DNA from: Caballeronia novacaledonica
GTDB lineage: Bacteria > Pseudomonadota > Gammaproteobacteria > Burkholderiales > Burkholderiaceae
Direction of reading: 5' to 3'
DNA length: 64,000 bases
Assembly: GCF_900258035.1 (NCBI RefSeq)
Contig: NZ_OGTP01000012.1
Location: 62,001-126,000 of the forward strand
In this document: one piece after another, positions 57,278 through 64,000 of the stretch
Numbering within the stretch: the stretch's first letter is position 1
Layout: each line of letters opens with the position of its first letter
The notes under the pieces: generated by a model
What the model was told of the DNA's origin: nothing
Database searches by the model: none
Seen by the model: only the letters and a program-made list of their open reading frames with translations
Made by a program: the position numbers and the translations under genes

Positions 57278-57306
57278 AAACCCCTTTCTTCGGCAAAGGG
57301 GTTTTT
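57278..57306 (+). terminator. terminator after tRNA-Leu
   Basis: Ten-base stem AAACCCCTTT / AAAGGGGTTT with a seven-base loop, followed by more Ts. Confidence 0.88.
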
Positions 57307-57331
57307 TGTTTTTAGGCCCGGCTTTCGCTGG

Positions 57332-57718
57332 CTAGATGCTGATGTCGCCCAGCTCGACCATCATCACTTCGCCTTTCGCCTGCGAGCGGCCCGCGAAGTC
57401 GATGCCCGCCCGTTCCATCACCCGCCTGATCTCCTCCGGTATTTGCTCGCTCGCGCGGGCAGCGGCGGTCGGCCGGTCGACATGCGACAGAAACCGCCGC
57501 ACGCACGTCGGCTGCCAGATCACGAAGACGTTGAGCGGGAAAGTGAGCCTGGCGTCGGCGCGGCGGCTGGCGGTGATATGCAGGCCCACTGTCGGCGAAA
57601 CGTGCATCTGTCGCGGACACACGCGAAAGTCGAAGCCGAAATCCGTCGCCACGCTACGCACGAGATGAGGCAGACATTTGTCGCCGAATTGCCGGTTCTC
57701 GGATTTGCTCAAGGCCAT
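57332..57718 (-). CDS. uncharacterised 128-aa protein
   Basis: A 128-residue protein starting MALSKSENRQFGDKCLPHLV, with CGGAGG five bases before the ATG, a strong support for a real gene. It has two or three histidines (PHLV, MHVSPT, LHITASR) and cysteines, a hydrophobic centre LTFPLNVFVIWQPT and a charged C-terminus ending VELGDISI. No signal peptide or family recognised. It is convergent with the tRNA-Leu gene and is opposite in direction to the squalene-synthase-like gene. Confidence 0.65.
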   Translation of the reverse strand: MALSKSENRQFGDKCLPHLVRSVATDFGFDFRVCPRQMHVSPTVGLHITASRRADARLTFPLNVFVIWQPTCVRRFLSHVDRPTAAARASEQIPEEIRRVMERAGIDFAGRSQAKGEVMMVELGDISI

Positions 57719-57925
57719 GATGCCTCCGGCTTCGCGCGCCGATGAAGTCGATGCCCGCAGTGTTGCAAGCGCGAAGCGCAGCGTCGGTGGTTCGGCGCAC
57801 AATCTTGCGGCACGCATCGGCCGGCAGCGAACCCGCGCCTCGCCGGATAAAATGAGCGCCCGTGCGTCGGTCCGCCACGGAACACACCCACGACGCCTCT
57901 CCAACGAACCCCACAAGTCCCGTTC

Positions 57926-58768
57926 GTGAATTTCGACGATTATTGCCAGCAAAAGGCCGCCCCCGAAGGTTCCGGCACGTACTACGCGCTGCGCCGCGCG
58001 CCGGCCGCGCGCCAGCCGCTTCTGACCGCGCTCTACGCGCTCTATCGCGAACTCGAAGAGACCGTGAAGGAAACGAGCGATCCGACCATCGGCCGCACGA
58101 AGCACGCATGGTGGCAGAGCGAGCTCGGCCGGCTGGATGGCGGCGAGCCGACGCATCCGGTCACGAAAGCCTTGCAGGCGCATGCGGGCGTTGCCGCGCA
58201 TCCCGTTCTGGACGATGCCGGGCGTGCGTCGCTCGCCGCGGTCGTCGATGGTTTCGGCATGGATCTCGATCAGGCGCGCTATCTCGACTGGCGCGGTTTC
58301 AAACGCTATCTCGATCAGACCGGCGGCGCGTTCGCGACGGCGCTTGCGCGTGCGAGCGCGCGCGATCCGGGCGCGGCCGCCGCGTGGGCCGCGCCGCTCG
58401 GATCGGCGCTGCTGCTCGCCGAGCGCGTTCAGGAAATCGGCGACGATGCGCGCCACGGCCGCATCTATATTCCCATCGACGAATTGCAGCGCTTCAACGT
58501 GACGGCTGCGGACGTCATCAATCGCAAGTACGGCGATGCCTTCACGGATCTCATGCGCTTTCAGACGGGCCGCGCCCGGCAAGCGCTGAACGATGCACTC
58601 GCCGCCATGCCCGCTTCGGAACGCGCGACGCAGCGCGTGCTGCGCGCGCAGGCCGCGCTGTCGCTCGCGCTCTTCGACGAAATCGAACGGGAAGATTTCA
58701 AGGTGCTGCATCAGCGCATCGCGCTCACGCCGATCCGCAAGCTGTGGATCACGTGGCGCGCGCGTTAG
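57926..58768 (+). CDS. squalene/phytoene synthase-family protein (HpnD- or NDUFAF6-like)
   Basis: A 280-residue protein of the trans-isoprenyl diphosphate synthase head-to-head family, starting at a GTG. The second metal motif is present as GDDARHGRIYIP, but the first motif, normally DDxxD, reads RELEETVKE with lysine in the third aspartate place. It resembles presqualene-diphosphate synthase HpnD and the mitochondrial complex I assembly factor NDUFAF6. Catalysis is therefore uncertain; hopanoid and carotenoid genes are not nearby. It ends within four bases of the DUF1501 stop. Confidence 0.75.
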   Translation: MNFDDYCQQKAAPEGSGTYYALRRAPAARQPLLTALYALYRELEETVKETSDPTIGRTKHAWWQSELGRLDGGEPTHPVTKALQAHAGVAAHPVLDDAGRASLAAVVDGFGMDLDQARYLDWRGFKRYLDQTGGAFATALARASARDPGAAAAWAAPLGSALLLAERVQEIGDDARHGRIYIPIDELQRFNVTAADVINRKYGDAFTDLMRFQTGRARQALNDALAAMPASERATQRVLRAQAALSLALFDEIEREDFKVLHQRIALTPIRKLWITWRAR

Positions 58769-59667
58769 ACGCGCAGAATCGGCAGCGGCTCGAAACGCGT
58801 TCCGAGGATCGATGCTGAATCGGTCTTCCAGCATGCGTCGAGGACCGTCGCATACAACCTTCTGAAGTCGATGCCGACGGGCAAGCCGCCGTCCGCATCG
58901 AGTCGATCGAGTCGCGGCGGCATGCCGAACAGTCCGCCGCGCACGCCTCCGCCCATCACGAAATGCGCCGACGCCGCGCCGTGCTCCGTGCCGCCCGCGG
59001 CGTTTTCACGCGCGGCGCGTCCGAATTCCGATCGCGTCATCACGAGCGCACGGTCCCACGCACCGGACGCGACCAATGATGCACGCAGCGATGCGAGTCC
59101 TTCGGCCAATCGAGCAAGACACGCAGCATGCCGGCGCCCTTGATTCTCGTGCGTATCGAAGCCGTACAGCGCGACTCGGATCACGTTCACGCCGCGCGCG
59201 AGCGCATCGCCCGCGGCCTTGAATGTCGTGACTTCGGTGACGGCGTTCAGACGATCGAGCCAGCCATCGGCGCGATACTCATTCGCATGCGACGCGGTCT
59301 CCCAGATCTGGCGCGAGCGGTAATGCGACCGATTGGGCGCGTCATAACCGACGCCCTGCACGATCGCGAGTTCGTTCGCGCGCCACGCGTCCATCAGCGG
59401 CAAGAGCGACGGATGCAAGGCCGTGCGCTCGTCGAGCGTCAATGCGTGATTTTTCGATATCGCGAGACTCGGCCGCAACGCGCGATAGCGAGGGTCTGCG
59501 ATCGGAATGACGGTGTTGAGTCCATCGTTGCCGCCGTCGAGATCGACGATCACGAGCGAACGAATGGAAGACGTAGAGCCGGAATGTGCGATAGCGAACG
59601 CTTCTTCGATGCTGCCCGACAATCCCGCGAACGCGCCGGCAAGCGAGAGGAAGTGACGTCGGTTCAT
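58765..59667 (-). CDS. short DUF1501-family protein with Tat-like signal
   Basis: A 300-residue protein of the DUF1501 family (alkaline-phosphatase-like fold). The N-terminus MNRRHFLSLAGAFAG is a twin-arginine signal. Family motifs are LVIVDLDGGNDGLNTV, GVGYDAPNRSHYRSRQIWE, GFDTHENQG, and SEFGRAARENAAGGTEHG. Usual members are longer, near 380-480 residues; here a middle segment between about residues 145 and 155 is missing. It overlaps the isoprenoid-synthase gene at the 3' end. The partner DUF1800 gene is not in this window. Confidence 0.82.
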   Translation of the reverse strand: MNRRHFLSLAGAFAGLSGSIEEAFAIAHSGSTSSIRSLVIVDLDGGNDGLNTVIPIADPRYRALRPSLAISKNHALTLDERTALHPSLLPLMDAWRANELAIVQGVGYDAPNRSHYRSRQIWETASHANEYRADGWLDRLNAVTEVTTFKAAGDALARGVNVIRVALYGFDTHENQGRRHAACLARLAEGLASLRASLVASGAWDRALVMTRSEFGRAARENAAGGTEHGAASAHFVMGGGVRGGLFGMPPRLDRLDADGGLPVGIDFRRLYATVLDACWKTDSASILGTRFEPLPILRV

Positions 59668-59682
59668 CGCGGGTTGCGCCGC

Positions 59683-60054
59683 TTATCGCTTGTAGAGATC
59701 GCGCACCGCTTCTTCGATGTGCTGCCGCAGAAGACGCCGCTCGTCGGCGGTCATCACCGTGTGGCGCGGCGGGCGCGCGGGCGGCGCCTGATCGACTTGC
59801 TGGATGGGCTGCATGGCCGGCGCTTTCGGATCGTGATCCTGGCCTGAAGGCGCCGCACTCTTGGTCATGCGCTGCTGCGCGCGAATGATGCGGCCATCGA
59901 AACGATTCTGCGAACTGGAGGCGCCACGGTCGAAAATGCTCGACTGGGCATAGGCGTGAGGTGTGCTCAGTACTGCGTAGAGCGCACTGGCAAGAAGTGT
60001 CTTTCTGAAGATGCGCTCGCTGCGCACGGGTCCGCGCTGCCGCGCTCCCTTCAT
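59683..60054 (-). CDS. small secreted protein, likely partner of DUF1501
   Basis: A 123-residue exported protein with a signal peptide (SERIFRKTLLASALYAVLST region, ending HAYAQ) and a Pro/Gln-rich mature part with a C-terminal helix TADERRLLRQHIEEAVRDLYKR. AAGGGAAC precedes ATG 60054. It is 15 bases upstream of the DUF1501 gene and on the same strand, so the two are probably cotranscribed. No family recognised. Confidence 0.7.
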   Translation of the reverse strand: MKGARQRGPVRSERIFRKTLLASALYAVLSTPHAYAQSSIFDRGASSSQNRFDGRIIRAQQRMTKSAAPSGQDHDPKAPAMQPIQQVDQAPPARPPRHTVMTADERRLLRQHIEEAVRDLYKR

Positions 60055-60230
60055 GTTGTTCCCTTCGTTGCTCGACAACCGGACAGCCTCATTCTTTTCG
60101 CGCGCGTCTCACAGGGGCTTGGTCGGGCCGCACGACGCGCTGGTCTAATGGAGTATCTACCGAATGGCGGGCTTAGGTAAAGCAGTGTACGCAGCAAACC
60201 CTTAGGCCGTGCCACAGTCCCCGTAAATTT

Positions 60231-60262
60231 TGTAACCAACTGTTACACTCGCTTTTGTTACA
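60231..60262 (+). promoter_or_regulatory. GTTACA-repeat operator upstream of ompR
   Basis: Three GTTACA half-sites occur: TGTAAC at 60231-60236 (inverted), GTTACA at 60242-60247 and GTTACA at 60257-60262, the last two in direct orientation 15 bases apart. GTTACA-type elements resemble sites reported for OmpR. An autoregulatory OmpR-family site is inferred. Confidence 0.45.
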
Positions 60263-60298
60263 AACTCGGCGTTTGACCAAACGCGCTAAGATGCCGCC

Positions 60299-61024
60299 AT
60301 GGAAACCAAGAACCCTTCAAAAATTCTCGTCGTCGACGACGATCCGCGCCTGCGCGATCTGCTGCGGCGCTACCTCGGCGAACAGGGCTTCAACGTCTAC
60401 GTCGCGGAAAACGCGCCGTCGATGAACAAGCTCTGGGTGCGCGAGCGTTTCGATTTGCTCGTGCTCGACCTGATGTTGCCCGGCGAAGACGGTCTTTCCA
60501 TCTGCCGGCGTCTGCGCGGCAGCAACGATCGCACGCCGATCATCATGCTCACCGCAAAGGGTGAAGATGTGGATCGCATCGTCGGACTCGAAATGGGTGC
60601 GGACGACTATCTGCCGAAGCCGTTCAATCCGCGCGAGCTCGTCGCGCGCATTCATGCGGTGCTGCGTCGCCAGACGCCGTCCGAATTGCCGGGCGCGCCG
60701 TCCGAAACCACCGAAGTGTTCGAGTTCGGCGAGTTCGCGCTGAACCTTGCCACGCGCACGCTTACGAAGAACGGCCAGGAAATTCCGCTCACCACCGGCG
60801 AGTTTTCGGTGCTGAAGGTGTTCGCGCGTCATCCGCGCCAGCCGCTCTCGCGCGAGAAGCTGATGGAACTCGCGCGCGGTCGTGAATACGAAGTGTTCGA
60901 TCGCAGTCTCGACGTGCAGATCTCGCGTTTGCGCAAGCTGATCGAGCCGGACCCCAGCAGCCCGCGTTTCATCCAGACCGTGTGGGGACTCGGCTACGTC
61001 TTCATTCCCGACGGCGCGGCCTGA
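60299..61024 (+). CDS. ompR: OmpR-family response regulator
   Basis: A 241-residue two-component regulator. The receiver domain has acidic residues 13-15 (VVDDDP), phospho-acceptor Asp57 in LVLDLMLPG, Thr85 and Lys107. The C-terminal winged helix starts near residue 140 and ends with the RLRKLIEPDPSSPRFIQTVWGLGYVF recognition region. The ATG follows a possible -10 TAAGAT by only six bases, and no ribosome binding site is visible, so the mRNA could be leaderless. It is paired with envZ 62 bases downstream and is probably the osmolarity regulator. Confidence 0.92.
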   Translation: METKNPSKILVVDDDPRLRDLLRRYLGEQGFNVYVAENAPSMNKLWVRERFDLLVLDLMLPGEDGLSICRRLRGSNDRTPIIMLTAKGEDVDRIVGLEMGADDYLPKPFNPRELVARIHAVLRRQTPSELPGAPSETTEVFEFGEFALNLATRTLTKNGQEIPLTTGEFSVLKVFARHPRQPLSREKLMELARGREYEVFDRSLDVQISRLRKLIEPDPSSPRFIQTVWGLGYVFIPDGAA

Positions 61025-61086
61025 GCGATATTTGAGCGAGTTTCGTCACGCTTTCTCCCCTTCACCGAGCTGAACCCGACAGACCC

Positions 61087-62451
61087 ATGCGCATCGACAG
61101 GCGGCTACTGGCGCTCGCGTTCGGCGGTCTGTTCTGGCGAACCTTCGCGCTGATCGCGCTGCTCATCGCCGTCAGTCTGACGGCGTGGTTTCAGAGCTTT
61201 CGCGTGATCGAGCGCGAGCCGCGCGCGCAGCGCGTGGCGCTTCAGCTCGTCGCCGTGGTCAAGCTCACGCGCACCGCCCTGCTCTATTCCGACCCCGATC
61301 TGCGCCGCGCGCTGCTTCAGGATCTGGAGAGCAACGAAGGCGTGCGCGTGTATCCGCGCGAGACCACCGACAAATACAAGCTGCAGCCGGACGAGTCGCT
61401 CAACCGGCTGATCGAGCGCGACGTGCGCGGGCGGCTCGGCAACGAGACGATCATCGCGCAATCGGTGAACGACATTCCGGGCGTCTGGATCAGCTTCAAG
61501 ATCGACGACGACGACTACTGGGTCGCGCTCGACCGCGATCAGCTCGACACCGTCACCGGCCTGCAATGGGCCGGCTGGGGCGTGTTCGCGCTCGCGCTGT
61601 CGTTGTTCGGCGCGGCGTTCATCACGAGTCTCGTGAACCGGCCGTTCGCGCGCCTCGCGCTCGCGGCGCGCAAGGTCGGCTCGGGGCAGTCGCCGGAGGC
61701 CTTGCCCGAGCGCGGCATGGGCGTGGCGGCGGAAACCAATCGAAGCTTCAACCAGATGGTGCAGGATCTCGAGCAGCTCGAAGCGGATCGCGCGCTGATG
61801 CTCGCGGGCATTTCGCACGATTTGCGCACGCCGCTCGCGCGCCTGCGTCTCGAAACCGAGATGAGCCCGTCGGACGAAGCGACCAAGCTCGCGATGATCG
61901 ACGACATCGAGCAGATGGACATGATCATCGGCCGCTTCCTCGACTACGCGCGGCCGATGCAGCGCATGCCCGAAGCGGTGGATCTCTCGATGATCGCGAG
62001 CGAGCTCGCCGCGCGCTTCCAGGCCGACGACGGCGTCGTGATGCGCACCGACCTCGCGCAGGGCGCGGTCATCGAAGGCGATCCGACCGATGCGCGCCGC
62101 GTGGTCGGCAATCTGCTGGAAAACGCGCGCAAATACGGCCGCAGCGAACAGGACGACATCGCGCGGATCACGCTGCAGACGCGCGTCGCGCACGGCAAGG
62201 TCGAACTCTCCGTGATGGACGAGGGCCGCGGCATTCCAGACGATCAGGTGGCGCTCATCACGCGCCCGTTCTATCGCGTCGACACGGCGCGCACGCAAGC
62301 GAACGGCACGGGCCTCGGCATGGCCATCGTTCAGCGCCTCGTCACGCGTCAACGCGGCACGCTGCGGCTGCGCAACCGCACGCCGCTTCCCGGCTTCGAA
62401 GTGACCATCGATTTCCCGCCGATGAAAGGCGGCGCGCGCTTCGAAGGCTAA
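61087..62451 (+). CDS. envZ: EnvZ-type osmosensor histidine kinase
   Basis: A 454-residue inner-membrane kinase. Two transmembrane helices are at about residues 15-35 (TFALIALLIAVSLTAWF) and 158-180 (WAGWGVFALALSLFGAAF), with a HAMP domain after the second. The dimerisation helix carries the phospho-acceptor His244 in GISHDLRTPLARLRLETE, and the ATP lid shows NLLENARKYG, DEGRGIP and GTGLGMAIVQRL. It should phosphorylate OmpR in response to osmolarity. No ribosome binding site is evident. Confidence 0.92.
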   Translation: MRIDRRLLALAFGGLFWRTFALIALLIAVSLTAWFQSFRVIEREPRAQRVALQLVAVVKLTRTALLYSDPDLRRALLQDLESNEGVRVYPRETTDKYKLQPDESLNRLIERDVRGRLGNETIIAQSVNDIPGVWISFKIDDDDYWVALDRDQLDTVTGLQWAGWGVFALALSLFGAAFITSLVNRPFARLALAARKVGSGQSPEALPERGMGVAAETNRSFNQMVQDLEQLEADRALMLAGISHDLRTPLARLRLETEMSPSDEATKLAMIDDIEQMDMIIGRFLDYARPMQRMPEAVDLSMIASELAARFQADDGVVMRTDLAQGAVIEGDPTDARRVVGNLLENARKYGRSEQDDIARITLQTRVAHGKVELSVMDEGRGIPDDQVALITRPFYRVDTARTQANGTGLGMAIVQRLVTRQRGTLRLRNRTPLPGFEVTIDFPPMKGGARFEG

Positions 62452-62494
62452 ACGTCCTTCTTTATCGACTTTTCGCCCGCTACCGGCGACGAAC

Positions 62495-62509
62495 CGATTA
62501 TTTAAATCG
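62495..62509 (+). promoter_or_regulatory. palindrome upstream of ahpC
   Basis: CGATTATTTAAATCG is an imperfect palindrome with five-base arms in an AT-rich segment about 120 bases before ahpC; a possible regulator site. A canonical OxyR pattern was not clear to me. Confidence 0.25.
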
Positions 62510-62628
62510 AGTTAAGATCAATCGGGTTAACGCGCAGCACGCCTGGCATGAAAATGTCACGCGAGCGTTATGGCGATCCGGTAGTTTGAATGAGTTTGTC
62601 CTTTCAACGATTTCACGGGAGTTTCTGC

Positions 62629-63177
<549 letters not shown>

Positions 63178-63194
63178 GCGTTTCCAGATGCCGC

Positions 63195-63239
63195 AAAGCC
63201 CGCCTTCGGCCGAGCGAGTTCGGTCGCGGCGGGCTTTTT
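63195..63239 (+). terminator. intrinsic terminator between ahpC and ahpD
   Basis: Ten-base arms AAAGCCCGCC / GGCGGGCTTT enclose 23 bases and are followed by Ts. It likely lowers ahpD expression relative to ahpC or fully separates them. Confidence 0.75.
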
Positions 63240-63263
63240 AACGCCATCGAATAGGAGAAAACA

Positions 63264-63788
63264 ATGGAATTTCTGTCCGCGATCAAGGAACTCGTGCCCG
63301 ACTACGCGAAGGACATTCGCCTGAACGTCGACGGCACGATTGCCCGCTCGTCGCTCGAAGGCAACGATGCCGTCGGGGTCGCGCTGGCCGCCGCGTATGC
63401 CGCGAAAGCGACGAAGCTCGTCGGCATCATCCGCAATGCGGGCGTGCTGTCGCCGGAAGAAACCAGCGCCGTGCTGACCGCCGCCGCGCTCATGGGCATG
63501 AACAACGTCTGGTATCCGTATCTGGAGATGGCCGACAACGCCGATCTCAAGACGCAGCCCGCCGGCTTGCGCATGAACGCGTATGCGTCGCATGGCGGCG
63601 TCGACAAGCGGCGCTTCGAGATGTACGCGCTCGCGGCGTCGATCATCGGCAAGTGCCACTTCTGCGTGAAGTCGCACTACGAAAATCTCGTGACCGAAGG
63701 CATGTCGACGACGCAATTGCGCGACGTCGGCCGCATCGCGGCGGTGATCAACGCCGTCGCGCTGACGATCGAAGCGGAAGGAAAGTAA
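63264..63788 (+). CDS. ahpD: alkyl hydroperoxide reductase-linked disulfide protein AhpD
   Basis: A 174-residue all-helical carboxymuconolactone-decarboxylase-fold protein that recycles AhpC. The catalytic set is Glu119, Cys131, Cys134 and His138 (KCHFCVKSHYE), the same pattern as the mycobacterial enzyme (Glu118, Cys130, Cys133, His137). AGGAG lies before ATG 63264. It follows ahpC, so both form an AhpF-independent peroxide defence. Confidence 0.93.
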   Translation: MEFLSAIKELVPDYAKDIRLNVDGTIARSSLEGNDAVGVALAAAYAAKATKLVGIIRNAGVLSPEETSAVLTAAALMGMNNVWYPYLEMADNADLKTQPAGLRMNAYASHGGVDKRRFEMYALAASIIGKCHFCVKSHYENLVTEGMSTTQLRDVGRIAAVINAVALTIEAEGK

Positions 63789-63795
63789 CGCGCGA

Positions 63796-64000
63796 TCAGC
63801 CGTCGATCGACGTCCGCCGCAGCAGCACCGCCGCCTGCGCCTCGATGCCTTCCTTGCGGCCGAGATAGCCGAGCTTTTCGTTCGTTTTGGCCTTCACGTT
63901 CACGCGGTCGAGCGAAAGATCGAGATCGGCGGCGATGTTCGCGCGCATCGCGTCGATATGCGGGCTCAGTTTCGGCGCCTGCGCGATGATCGTGCTATCG
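63796..64000 (-). CDS. ispF: 3' end of 2-C-methyl-D-erythritol 2,4-cyclodiphosphate synthase IspF (partial)
   Basis: The last 68 codons of a minus-strand gene running off the window. The translation reads [19 protein letters not shown] and [20 protein letters not shown] before a TGA, which is the conserved C-terminal half of IspF, an enzyme of the MEP isoprenoid pathway. The start lies outside the window, probably with ispD upstream. It is convergent with ahpD, with a seven-base gap. Confidence 0.9.
   Translation of the reverse strand, partial: DSTIIAQAPKLSPHIDAMRANIAADLDLSLDRVNVKAKTNEKLGYLGRKEGIEAQAAVLLRRTSIDG

Noticed and set aside
57187..57306. tRNA-Leu as a possible integration site
   Set aside because: No integrase, no repeat of the tRNA 3' end, and neighbouring genes look like normal chromosomal core.
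58765..59667. DUF1501 gene as a pseudogene
   Set aside because: The frame is intact with signal peptide and both terminal motifs, so a shortened functional variant is more likely.
62452..62628. OxyR binding site upstream of ahpC
   Set aside because: No ATAG-N7-CTAT pattern was clear; only a generic palindrome is present.

Overview
This is a GC-rich chromosomal window from a Burkholderiaceae betaproteobacterium. The gene order tig-clpP-clpX-lon-hupB-tRNA-ppiD, the Ribose-type ABC operon, the OmpR/EnvZ pair and the protein sequences point to Caballeronia/Paraburkholderia; the genus is an inference. Nearly all of it is dense core genome. No rRNA, CRISPR array, insertion sequence, prophage or plasmid gene was seen.

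Layout. 1-5.2 kb: minus-strand sugar ABC operon rbsB-rbsA-rbsC-rbsR, with a promoter overlapped by a LacI-type operator. 5.2-7.7 kb: small envelope proteins (93-aa conserved protein, PsiF-repeat protein, two-helix membrane protein, Ysc84-type lipoprotein). 7.8-11.7 kb: osmotic/trehalose group (family 4 glycosyltransferase, OtsA, MscS channel). 11.9-16.7 kb: Rap1a/Tai-like secreted protein, periplasmic ankyrin protein, then tatD-holB-tmk-mltG. 16.8-18.6 kb: ygfZ and an NRDE protein. 18.6-19.3 kb: AT-rich island with a 52-residue secreted cysteine peptide. 19.3-28.8 kb: acyl-CoA / beta-oxidation operon (esterase, SDR, zinc-free MDR reductase, thioesterase, Dabb protein, thiolase, nicotinamidase, FadB-type multifunctional enzyme) preceded by an acyl-CoA ligase. 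28.9-32.8 kb: selO, msrB, yciB, bolA, parvulin. 32.9-42.2 kb: purL, then divergently a DadA-like oxidoreductase, nnrDE and pgi. 42.2-44.1 kb: an orphan YbbA-type ATPase and tesA-type esterase with overlapping divergent start codons, and a small lipoprotein. 44.1-53.3 kb: ppiD, tRNA-Asp, tRNA-Val, hupB, lon, clpX, clpP, tig, a protein-quality-control block. 53.9-57.3 kb: glycerate kinase, PepSY/DUF2946 metal-linked membrane proteins, tRNA-Leu. 57.3-60.1 kb: uncharacterised 128-aa protein, squalene/phytoene-synthase-like protein, short DUF1501 protein and its small partner. 60.3-64 kb: ompR-envZ, ahpC-ahpD, and the 3' end of ispF.

Themes: sugar uptake, osmotic and envelope stress (trehalose, MscS, OmpR/EnvZ, PpiD, parvulin), oxidative repair (SelO-MsrB, AhpC/AhpD) and fatty-acid use. 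The least explained items are the 52-aa cysteine peptide, the squalene-synthase fold protein with a degenerate first metal motif, the short DUF1501 pair, and several perfect inverted repeats in leaders and intergenic DNA.
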